Assembly (NCBI GenBank): GCA_903881085.1
Contig: CAIRSA010000124.1
Span: 1 to 39,311, forward strand
Direction of reading: 5' to 3'
Length of the DNA: 39,311 nt
Source of the DNA: an uncultured Acidobacteriia bacterium
GTDB taxonomy: Bacteria; Acidobacteriota; Terriglobia; Bryobacterales; Bryobacteraceae
Below the pieces are notes generated by a model. The model did not search any database, was not told the origin of the DNA, and was given only the letters and a program-made list of their open reading frames with translations. Shown here piece by piece: positions 22,905 to 30,035 of the stretch; position 1 is the first letter of the stretch; each line of letters starts with the position of its first letter. Both the position numbers and the translations under genes were made by a program.

Positions 22905-23020
22905 GGGATTCCTCCCAGAATGCCGAACTTGATCAACATAACCGTGGCGACGGAAATGATAACGGCCCACCAGTCGAGACTTAGAGCGGGCTTGGATTGC
23001 GAAGTTGGGGATGCAGACAT
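22898..23020 (-). CDS. 40-residue membrane microprotein before the YeiH-family gene
   Basis: From ATG 23020 this encodes 40 residues: a polar start (MSASPTSQSKPAL), then SLDWWAVIISVATVMLIKFG as one membrane helix, ending GGIPW. Its stop (TAA) overlaps the transporter ATG in ATGGTAA, so translation is coupled. The DWWAV helix resembles the N-terminal helix found at the start of some YeiH-family proteins, so this may be a separated first helix or a small accessory subunit. The frame is open upstream to 23116 but that part is not protein-like. No strong ribosome-binding site is visible. Confidence 0.6.
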   Translation of the reverse strand: MSASPTSQSKPALSLDWWAVIISVATVMLIKFGILGGIPW

Positions 23021-23109
23021 GAGAAGCAAAATGCTACCACTCTGAATGCCGTGGATGCAAATCCGCGCCGTCCGCACACTGCCCTGAACATCGCTTATCA
23101 TTACTGTTA

Positions 23110-23553
23110 ATGCCATCCGCCAAATCCGGCCTCCGCTTCACCTGCCAAAAAGGCTGCATCAACTGCTGCGATCAGCGTGGCTTTGTCTATCTAACGGAAG
23201 CCGACCTGACCGCTGCCGCAAAATACATCGGCATGACAGCGGCCGATTTCGAAGCCAAGTACATTTACCGCACCAGGCATTACCTGCGTTTCCGCAAGCC
23301 GAAAAACTCACAGTGTCACTTCCTGCAAAACGGCGGCTGCGCCATCCATCCCGCTAAGCCCACACAGTGCCGCGTCTTCCCTTTCTGGCCGGAACTCGTC
23401 GAAGACCGCGATTCCTGGAATGAAACAGGCAAATACTGCCCCGGTATCGGAACGGGGCCGCTGATTCAGATTGGAACTGCGCTCGAAGCTGCCGAAGAGA
23501 TGAAAAGAGCCTATCCGGAGATGTACCGGAATGGCAATAAATGGTCATCCTGA
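23110..23553 (+). CDS. YkgJ-family cysteine-cluster protein
   Basis: This 147-residue protein has the YkgJ cysteine arrangement: C12, C16, C19 and C20 in FTCQKGCINCCDQRG, then CHFLQNGGCAIHPAKPTQC and a last cysteine in YCPGIG. The pattern RVFPFWPE after the CxxxxxxxC cluster is typical of the family, which is thought to bind zinc or an iron-sulfur centre. Function is unknown. No signal peptide is present, so it is probably cytoplasmic. It starts close to the divergent transporter operon and lies just upstream of the flagellar block. An inverted repeat TTGGCG/CGCCAA (23561-23566, 23576-23581) follows its stop. Confidence 0.85.
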   Translation: MPSAKSGLRFTCQKGCINCCDQRGFVYLTEADLTAAAKYIGMTAADFEAKYIYRTRHYLRFRKPKNSQCHFLQNGGCAIHPAKPTQCRVFPFWPELVEDRDSWNETGKYCPGIGTGPLIQIGTALEAAEEMKRAYPEMYRNGNKWSS

Positions 23554-23642
23554 CAACAGCTTGGCGCTAAGTTTCCGCCAATTTGGGCGATCTGTGCCTG
23601 CAATGGGCTTCTGGCCCTCCGATTGCATACTTTGCCTGTGCC

Positions 23643-23993
23643 ATGTTGGATCGCGTCGCTACCAACCTCGAACACTACATGAATTTGCTGGCCACCAGGC
23701 AGAAACTGGTGGCCTCAAATATCGCCAATGCCGATACCCCCGGCTATAAAACCAAAGATATCGATTTCCAATTCGAATTCATGAGCCTGGCTCAAAAGGC
23801 TGCGCCTTCAACTGCTGGCAAGCCCAATGTAATCGAGGCCCAGGGCTTGGAAACCAAGAACGACGGCAACAATGTGGATATGGATCGCGAAAGCCGCATG
23901 CTGGCCGAAAACGCCCTTCGCTTTTCGTTGGCATCCACACTCGCGCGCGGTCAGATCAAAACTATTCGCAATGCCATTCAAGAAGGACGTTGA
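23643..23993 (+). CDS. flgB: Flagellar basal-body rod protein FlgB
   Basis: ATG 23643 gives a 116-residue protein of normal FlgB length; an upstream in-frame start would add 20 unrelated residues. The flagellar rod motif is clear: LVASNIANADTPGYKTKDIDF near residues 22-42, and the C-terminus ENALRFSLASTLARGQIKTI forms the matching helix. FlgB is the proximal rod subunit, exported by the flagellar type III system and placed at the MS ring with FliE. It is first of eight tightly packed flagellar genes. I see no convincing sigma-54 or sigma-28 promoter in the 89 bases before it. Confidence 0.95.
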   Translation: MLDRVATNLEHYMNLLATRQKLVASNIANADTPGYKTKDIDFQFEFMSLAQKAAPSTAGKPNVIEAQGLETKNDGNNVDMDRESRMLAENALRFSLASTLARGQIKTIRNAIQEGR

Positions 23994-24001
23994 GGCTAAC
24001 C

Positions 24002-24442
24002 ATGAGTCTATTTTCCTTGCTATCAGTAAGTGCGTCGGGCATGGCGGTGCAACGCAAGCGGGCCGAATTGCTGGTGGAAAATATGGCCAATGCGGAAACC
24101 ACGCGTACCCCTGAAGGCGGGCCTTACAAACGCAAAGACGCGGTGTTTCAGTCAGACCGGCAGACGTCGCCATTTTCATCGGTGTTTCAGACGGAATTGA
24201 ATGGCGGAGGAATGACAGGAGTGAAAGTGTCTGAGGTTGTGGTTGATCAAAGCGAGCCCGACAAGCGGTATATGCCTGGGCACCCCGATGCCGACCCACA
24301 AGGCTATGTAGCCTTTCCCAAAATGAATCCGGCTGAAGACATGGTGGATCTGGTTAGCACCACGCGCAGTTACCAGGGGAATGTTGCGGCCATGACCGCT
24401 ATAAAAGACATGATTCACCGCTCGCTCGATATCATGCGCTAG
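24002..24442 (+). CDS. flgC: Flagellar basal-body rod protein FlgC
   Basis: ATG 24002, with GAGG four bases before the spacer, gives 146 residues, normal for FlgC; a TTG at 23990 overlapping flgB is less likely. The rod signature is ASGMAVQRKRAELLVENMAN, followed by TPEGGPYKRKDAVFQ, the family's conserved second element. The C-terminal helix DLVSTTRSYQGNVAAMTAIK pairs with the N-terminal helix in the assembled rod. FlgC is a proximal rod protein exported without a cleaved signal. The canonical asparagine-rich motif varies here (ENMANAETTRT), still within family range. Confidence 0.95.
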   Translation: MSLFSLLSVSASGMAVQRKRAELLVENMANAETTRTPEGGPYKRKDAVFQSDRQTSPFSSVFQTELNGGGMTGVKVSEVVVDQSEPDKRYMPGHPDADPQGYVAFPKMNPAEDMVDLVSTTRSYQGNVAAMTAIKDMIHRSLDIMR

Positions 24443-24459
24443 TCCGCTGAGAATAACCG

Positions 24460-24753
24460 ATGACGATAAAGCCCATCGCCGACATCCCGCTGCCCGCTGC
24501 CACCAGCACGACCTCGCTGGTCTCCGGTCCTTCCGGAAAATTCCAGGAAGTGCTGGAAGACGCCGTCTTCCGTGTGGATCAGCAACAACAAGATTCGCAG
24601 GCTAGCGTGAATCGATTTCTCAATGGCGATGGCGAGGAGTTACATCAAGTGGTGTTGGCGACCCAGCGCGCGGATCTCTCGTTTGAGATGTTCCTTCAGA
24701 TGCGCAACAAAGTCGTCAACGCGTATCAGGAGATTATGCGCATGCAGATGTAG
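24460..24753 (+). CDS. fliE: Flagellar hook-basal body protein FliE
   Basis: This 97-residue protein has the FliE pattern: a variable N-terminus, then a helical part with FQEVLEDAVFRVDQQQQDS, GEELHQVVLATQRADLSFEM and the highly conserved C-terminus QMRNKVVNAYQEIMRMQM. FliE joins the MS ring formed by FliF to the rod and is one of the first substrates of the flagellar export apparatus. It sits in the usual flgB-flgC-fliE-fliF order, 17 bases after flgC and 17 before fliF. Confidence 0.95.
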   Translation: MTIKPIADIPLPAATSTTSLVSGPSGKFQEVLEDAVFRVDQQQQDSQASVNRFLNGDGEELHQVVLATQRADLSFEMFLQMRNKVVNAYQEIMRMQM

Positions 24754-24770
24754 GCACGCCGTAGACTCGC

Positions 24771-26555
24771 ATGGACCAACTCAAACGGCTTTACGAAAAT
24801 CTATCGATGCGCCAGCGGATCTTCCTGCTGGCGGCGGCTCTGGCTGTCATCGGCGGCATCTTTACGTTCGCCAGTTGGAATAAGGAGCGCGACTACAAAC
24901 CGCTCTATACCAATCTCACCGGTGAGGACGCCGCCACGGTCGTCGCCAAACTGAAAGAAGCCAATACCGAGTTCCGGTTAAGCGAAAACGGTTCCACCAT
25001 CAAAGTGCCTAGCGGGAAGCTGGACGAGTTGCGCTTGATGATGGCTGCACTCGGGCTTCCCAAGACCGGCCGGCTTGGCTTTGAAATCTTCGACAAGACC
25101 AATTTCGGCGCGACGGAATTCGCCGAACAGGTCAACTATCACCGCGCCATCGAAGGAGAGTTGGAACGCTCGGTAATGTCGTTGACAGAGGTGGAAACCG
25201 CTCGCATCCACATCACTGTCCCCAAACAAAGCGTCTTCCTCGAAAATCGCGAACCTGCCAAAGCCAGCGTGGTGCTAAAACTCAAATTGGGTGCCAAGCT
25301 TTCGCCGCATAACGTGCAGGCCTTGTGCCATCTGGTGGCGAGCGCGGTGGAAGGCCTGGCCCCGGAGTTGGTCTCGATTGTCGATATGAACGGCACTTTG
25401 CTGAACAAGCCGCATAAGCCGTCTGAAGATGGATCGGACGTTGCCGACTCCGTCATTGAGTACAAGCGCAAGCTGGAGCGCGACCTGTTGGCGAAAATCA
25501 ATGCCACTTTGGAACCACTTGTTGGACCGGACCGGTATAGGGCCGGTGTGTCCATCGATTGCGATATCAGCAGCGGCGAACAAAGCGAAGAGGTCTTTGA
25601 TCCCGACCGCTCGGTCATGCTCAGTTCGCAAAAGACCGAGGATGCCTCAGGACTGAACGCCGCTGGCGGAACGCCCGGCACGGCTTCGAACATGCCGCGA
25701 CCGCCGCCGCGAAGCAACGGAGGCTTAACCACTACCTCACGTAAAACCGACAACCTGGTTTTCCAAACCAGCCGCTTGGTGAAGCGCACCAAACTGCCTC
25801 AGGGCGCGGTGAAGCGTATGTCCATCTCCGTACTACTTGACCACACGGTGCGCTGGGATGGGCCGGAAAACAAGAAGACCAGAGTTGTTGTGCCGCCGAC
25901 TCCGGAGAGTCTGAAATCGATCCGCGAATTGATCAGCGGAGTCGCCGGCTTCGACGAAGACCGCGGCGATCAGCTCATCGTGGAAGCGTTGCCGTTTGAA
26001 AACACATTGCAATTGGTTCCACCTCCTGCCTCGCCGGCAACACTAGCGCTAAGGCCGAAGATCAAGATTCCCTGGGCGCCACCATGGATCGCCCCACAGT
26101 TGGAGGCGCTTGTAAATGACACATTGGAAAACAAGTTCCTGATCCCGTCCGCGCTGGTGATCGTATTGTTGCTCGTCACAGGAGTAATTCTCTTGCTTCG
26201 CAAACTGATAAAGAAACTTCTCGCAAGGAAGCCCAAGAAGGGCAAGGCCTCGGCAGCCAAGACGCTGGAAGGCGGACAGCCTGCTGCGGCCGGCGAACTC
26301 GGCGCCGCGGAAGCAGGCAAGGAAGGTTTGGACCTCGACCCCAATAGCCTCGCCAAGCAGCTAGAGGAAAAAATGAAAGAAAAGGCGGCGCTGCGCGAGG
26401 CGGAAGAGATGAAAGCCATCGCTATGCTGAAGCTGCCTGACGTTCCCACCAAGCGCGGTGAGGTCCTGGCCAAGCATATCGCCGAAGAGGCGAAAAAGAA
26501 TCCCGAATCCATTGCGCACCTGATACGAACCTGGCTGAATGAGGAGGGGCGATGA
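24771..26555 (+). CDS. fliF: Flagellar MS-ring protein FliF
   Basis: This 594-residue protein has a first membrane helix near 16-36, the YscJ/FliF ring-building domain (about 40-220; RAIEGELERSVMSLTEVE is typical), a long periplasmic region containing a low-complexity Pro/Asn/Gly linker near 300-325, and a second membrane helix at about 457-477. The cytoplasmic tail ends in NPESIAHLIRTWLNEEG, the FliG-binding segment. FliF forms the MS ring in the inner membrane that houses the export gate. Its stop overlaps the fliG start by four bases (ATGA). Confidence 0.97.
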   Translation: MDQLKRLYENLSMRQRIFLLAAALAVIGGIFTFASWNKERDYKPLYTNLTGEDAATVVAKLKEANTEFRLSENGSTIKVPSGKLDELRLMMAALGLPKTGRLGFEIFDKTNFGATEFAEQVNYHRAIEGELERSVMSLTEVETARIHITVPKQSVFLENREPAKASVVLKLKLGAKLSPHNVQALCHLVASAVEGLAPELVSIVDMNGTLLNKPHKPSEDGSDVADSVIEYKRKLERDLLAKINATLEPLVGPDRYRAGVSIDCDISSGEQSEEVFDPDRSVMLSSQKTEDASGLNAAGGTPGTASNMPRPPPRSNGGLTTTSRKTDNLVFQTSRLVKRTKLPQGAVKRMSISVLLDHTVRWDGPENKKTRVVVPPTPESLKSIRELISGVAGFDEDRGDQLIVEALPFENTLQLVPPPASPATLALRPKIKIPWAPPWIAPQLEALVNDTLENKFLIPSALVIVLLLVTGVILLLRKLIKKLLARKPKKGKASAAKTLEGGQPAAAGELGAAEAGKEGLDLDPNSLAKQLEEKMKEKAALREAEEMKAIAMLKLPDVPTKRGEVLAKHIAEEAKKNPESIAHLIRTWLNEEGR

Positions 26556-27586
26556 GTGTAGAGATTAAAGACGACGAATTGCACATGTCTGGCTTGCGCA
26601 AGGCTGCCATCCTGATGGTAATCTTGGGCGATCAGGTCAGCGCGGACATCGTTAAGCACCTCGACGAGGAAGAGGTTCATATTATGGGCCGTGAGATCGC
26701 GCGCATCGGCTCGGTCTCGGCTGAGCAAGCGGAAAAACTGCTCGAAGAATTTTATCAGATGTCGGTCGCCCATGATTACGTTTTGAAAGGCGGCATCGAC
26801 TATGCGCGTAAGCTGCTCATCAACGCGTTCGGCCCGGAACACGCCCGCTCGCTGCTTGACCGTCTGATGAAGACGCTGGGCAACGATCTGGCCAACTTCG
26901 ACGCCCTGCAGAAGGCCGATCCGCAGCAACTCGCCAAGTTTATTCACAGTGAGCACCCGCAGACCATCGCGCTGATCCTTTCGCACTTGAATCCATCGCA
27001 GGCGGCCGGCTTGCTGGTTTCCCTACCGCAGGAGATCCGCGGCGACGTGGCCTTGCGCATGGCCAACCTGGACCAGATATCGCCAGAGATAATCAACCGC
27101 ATCGCTACCATCGTCGGCCAAAAACTGAAGGCCCTGGGCGAACTCAGCCGCGAAAGCTACGGAGGCATCCGCGCTGTGGCGGAAATGTTCAACCGGCTCG
27201 ATTCTGTCTCCAGCAAAGAGATTCTGGATAACATCGAAGGCGCCGACTCCGCGCTTGTGGAAACCATCCGCCAGCTGATGTTTGTCTTCGAAGATCTGTT
27301 GACCATTGGCCAGGATGCGATCAAAGAGGTGCTGTCCAGGGTCGACCGCAAACTGCTGACGGTTGCGTTGAAGGGCACCAGCGATTCGCTGCGCAACCAC
27401 TTCATGCAGTCGATGTCTGCGCGCGGCTCAGAGATGTTAAAGGAAGACATGGAAGCGTTGGGGCCTATCAAGATCAAAGAGGTGGAATCGGCGCAGCAGC
27501 AGATCATCGCCATTGTACGGCAGTTGGAAAATGAAGGCGTTATCAGCATGAAGGGCGGCGCGGGCGGCGATCAGTATGTCGTCTAA
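26552..27586 (+). CDS. fliG: Flagellar motor switch protein FliG
   Basis: This 344-residue protein shows the three FliG domains: an N-terminal FliF-binding part (SGLRKAAILMVILGDQVSAD), a middle domain with EHPQTIALILSHLNPSQAA carrying the EHPQ motif used to contact FliM, and a C-terminal domain with FEDLLTIGQDAIKEVLSRVD and VALKGTSDSLRNHF. The charged residues in the last part interact with the stator MotA to produce torque. A strong GAGGAGGGG site precedes ATG 26552. The 3' end overlaps fliH by 11 bases. Confidence 0.97.
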   Translation: MSVEIKDDELHMSGLRKAAILMVILGDQVSADIVKHLDEEEVHIMGREIARIGSVSAEQAEKLLEEFYQMSVAHDYVLKGGIDYARKLLINAFGPEHARSLLDRLMKTLGNDLANFDALQKADPQQLAKFIHSEHPQTIALILSHLNPSQAAGLLVSLPQEIRGDVALRMANLDQISPEIINRIATIVGQKLKALGELSRESYGGIRAVAEMFNRLDSVSSKEILDNIEGADSALVETIRQLMFVFEDLLTIGQDAIKEVLSRVDRKLLTVALKGTSDSLRNHFMQSMSARGSEMLKEDMEALGPIKIKEVESAQQQIIAIVRQLENEGVISMKGGAGGDQYVV

Positions 27587-28253
27587 GATCATTCGCGGAA
27601 ACGACAAAGGCATTGAAACGCTCCAATGGCATTCAGTGGAGAGGATTGCCGGATTGTTTTCTCCTACACACGAGAACACTCCGCCGGAAGCGGACAAAGA
27701 CCCGGACAGCGACAAAGTGCGGCTGCTCGAGATGCGCATCTCAGAAATGGAATTGGAGACGATACGCCGCGCCGATGCCGCCCGTGCCGCCGGCTACCGC
27801 GAAGGAGAAGCAGCGGGTTCCGCGACGACGAACGCGGCCCTCCAACCTGTATTGCAACAGATGACGCGCACCATCGAGGAATTGGCCAGCTACCGCAGCC
27901 GCTTCCGCAAAGAGGCGGAACAGGATCTGGTGAAGCTTTCGCTTGCCATCGCGCGCAAAATCCTGCACCGCGAATTGTCGATCGACACCAACGCGATCCT
28001 GGCTCTGGTGCGCGTGGTGCTCGAATCCATAGATGCCCGCGAAGTGCATCGTGTACGACTCCATCCGGCCGATGCGGCTGTGGTCGAACCCATGCTGACA
28101 ACCATCGGCGCACCGCAGCAACTGGTTGTCGTAGCCGATTCAGCTCTTGAGCGCGGCGCCGCTATCTTTGAAACCACCCGCGGCAACATCGACGCTTCCA
28201 TTCAGGCGCAGCTATCGGAGATCGAACGCGGCTTTGCCGACCTGAGGAGATAA
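27576..28253 (+). CDS. fliH: Flagellar assembly protein FliH
   Basis: This 225-residue protein has a poorly conserved N-terminus with charged helical segments, a Gly-containing repeat-like stretch (ARAAGYREGEAAGSA) resembling the GxxxG helix region of FliH, and a C-terminal domain with EAEQDLVKLSLAIARKILHR and ALERGAAIFETTRGNIDAS typical of FliH/YscL. FliH dimers bind FliI, regulate its ATPase activity and help deliver export substrates. Position between fliG and fliI, with an 11-base overlap with fliG, supports the call. Confidence 0.92.
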   Translation: MSSKIIRGNDKGIETLQWHSVERIAGLFSPTHENTPPEADKDPDSDKVRLLEMRISEMELETIRRADAARAAGYREGEAAGSATTNAALQPVLQQMTRTIEELASYRSRFRKEAEQDLVKLSLAIARKILHRELSIDTNAILALVRVVLESIDAREVHRVRLHPADAAVVEPMLTTIGAPQQLVVVADSALERGAAIFETTRGNIDASIQAQLSEIERGFADLRR

Positions 28254-28257
28254 CGCA

Positions 28258-29583
28258 TTGCAGATGGAATCCTGGAACACTGAACCATACGTGAAAGCGC
28301 TCTCCTCCATGGATACGTGGCGCCGCTGCGGCCGCGTCACCGACATGGTCGGACTTCTCATCGAAGCCGACGGACCAGCCACCGGAGTTGGCGACTTTTG
28401 CGAAATCGAAACCCGCGGAGGCAAGTCGATCCGCGCCCAGGTCATCGGATTTCGCGACGGCCGCGTGCTGACCATGCCGCTCGAAGAGACCGACGGCTTG
28501 CAATTGGGCGATACCATCGTGGCGCGCAGCGAGGCGTCCCGCGTTGCGGTTGGCCATGAACTGCTTGGCCGGGTTCTCGACGGGTTTGGACGCCCCATGG
28601 ACGGCGGGCCGCCGATCAATCCCGAGGCGATGTACGAACTCTACAAGCCTCCGCCTGGACCGCTGGAACGCAAACACATCGTTGACCCGCTGGTGACCGG
28701 CATCCGCGCTATCGACAGTCTTCTTCCGTGCGGGAAAGGACAACGCATCGGCCTCTTCGGTGGCAGCGGCGTAGGCAAAAGCACGTTGCTCGGCTCCATG
28801 TCGCGCCACAACTTTGCCGACGTCAGCGTCATCGCGTTGATCGGCGAGCGCAACCGCGAGGTGCTGGCATTTCTGGAACACGAACTGGGCGAAGAGGGCT
28901 TGAAGCGCTCAGTAGTCGTCGTCGCCACCTCCGATCGCCCGGCTCCGCTGCGCCTGCGCGCCAGCTTCGTCGCCCTGGCGATCTCCGAATTCTTCCGCGA
29001 CCAGGGCGCGGACGTGCTGCTGGTAATGGACTCTGTCACTCGCCTTGCCATGGCGCAACGCGAAATCGGCCTCGCTGCGGGAGAGCCTCCCAGCCAGAAA
29101 GGGTACACCCCGTCGGTGTTCAATCTGCTGCCCAGGATCTTTGAACGCGCCGGCAACTTCCAGAAGGGCTCCATCACCGGCTTCTTCACGGTCCTGGTGG
29201 AAGGCGACGACTTCAACGAACCGGTTTGCGACGCCGTGCGCGCCATCCTCGACGGCCACATTATTCTATCCCGCGAGTTAGGTTCGGCAGGACACTACCC
29301 GGCCATCGACATTCTCAACTCGGTCAGCCGGTTGGCATCGAAGATCTCTACGCCCGAACAAAAATTGGCCGCGCAAAAAGTGCGCGAGGCCATGTCGGCC
29401 TTCCACCGCGCGGAGGATCTGATCAACCTGGGCGCCTACGCCTCGGGCTCGAATCCCAAACTCGACGCCGCCATTCGTGCGCGCCCGGAACTGGATGCGT
29501 TTCTAAAACAGGACTCCGAGGCTAAATCCAGCTGTGAACAAACGCTGCAACAATTCCTTGCAGTTTCCAGCCTGATCCCATGA
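28258..29583 (+). CDS. fliI: Flagellum-specific ATPase FliI
   Basis: This 441-residue ATPase has a Walker A motif GGSGVGKST at 168-176, a Walker B strand LLVMDSVTR, GERNREV, and the QKGYTPSVFNLLPRIFERAG stretch of F1-type/FliI ATPases. It powers or assists the unfolding and loading of flagellar export substrates with FliH and FliJ. TTG 28258 is preferred as start because GAGGAGA lies seven bases upstream; ATG 28264 is the alternative and would drop two residues. The stop overlaps the fliJ ATG by four bases. Confidence 0.97.
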   Translation: MQMESWNTEPYVKALSSMDTWRRCGRVTDMVGLLIEADGPATGVGDFCEIETRGGKSIRAQVIGFRDGRVLTMPLEETDGLQLGDTIVARSEASRVAVGHELLGRVLDGFGRPMDGGPPINPEAMYELYKPPPGPLERKHIVDPLVTGIRAIDSLLPCGKGQRIGLFGGSGVGKSTLLGSMSRHNFADVSVIALIGERNREVLAFLEHELGEEGLKRSVVVVATSDRPAPLRLRASFVALAISEFFRDQGADVLLVMDSVTRLAMAQREIGLAAGEPPSQKGYTPSVFNLLPRIFERAGNFQKGSITGFFTVLVEGDDFNEPVCDAVRAILDGHIILSRELGSAGHYPAIDILNSVSRLASKISTPEQKLAAQKVREAMSAFHRAEDLINLGAYASGSNPKLDAAIRARPELDAFLKQDSEAKSSCEQTLQQFLAVSSLIP

Positions 29584-30035
29584 AGCGTTTTCACTTCCCC
29601 CTGGAATCGGTGCAAAATCTCAGGCAGCGCCAGCTTGAGTTGGAAGAAGCCAAGCTGGCGCCGTCTTACAACGAAATGGCGGCTATCGAAGAGGCCGAAA
29701 AGGAAATTACGCAGGAGATTGCAAAAGAGACCCAGCGGTTGTTTGACCCCAATCTCGCCTTGCAGTCGTTTGACTTCGAAGTCCTCAACCAGTACCGCCA
29801 ATTCGCGCTCCGCCGTCGCGTCCAGCTGAACTGGCAGAAGCAGCAATGCCAGCAGCGGATCGAACAGCAGATGTTGCGAATCCGCGAGGCTAAACGGAAC
29901 TACGAGTTATTGGAAAAACTCCGCCAGCGCGAACTTTCTGCCTGGCGTTCAAAACTGAATAAGGAGTTGGATGCACTTGCCGAAGAAGTATTTATCGCGA
30001 AGTGGAAGCCGCGGCCTCGTCGAGCAGATGCGTAG
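29580..30035 (+). CDS. fliJ: Flagellar export protein FliJ
   Basis: This 151-residue protein is almost wholly helical and charged, with coiled-coil heptads from about residue 7 to 50 and 80 to 130. The start FHFPLESVQNLRQRQLELEE is the usual FliJ N-terminus. FliJ sits in the centre of the FliI hexamer and connects it to the export gate protein FlhA. The call relies on position after fliI, length and coiled-coil pattern, since FliJ sequences diverge fast. Its last 44 bases overlap the end of the convergent M28 peptidase gene. The flagellar block ends here. Confidence 0.88.
   Translation: MKRFHFPLESVQNLRQRQLELEEAKLAPSYNEMAAIEEAEKEITQEIAKETQRLFDPNLALQSFDFEVLNQYRQFALRRRVQLNWQKQQCQQRIEQQMLRIREAKRNYELLEKLRQRELSAWRSKLNKELDALAEEVFIAKWKPRPRRADA

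Noticed and set aside
23554..23642. Sigma-54 or sigma-28 promoter before flgB
   Set aside because: TGGCGC-N-TTCC and TAAG-N15-GCGAT each differ from the consensus at key positions; the TTGGCG/CGCCAA inverted repeat lacks a T tract, so neither a promoter nor a terminator is claimed.
25970..26986. 338-codon open frame on the minus strand
   Set aside because: Antisense to fliF and fliG, both certain genes.
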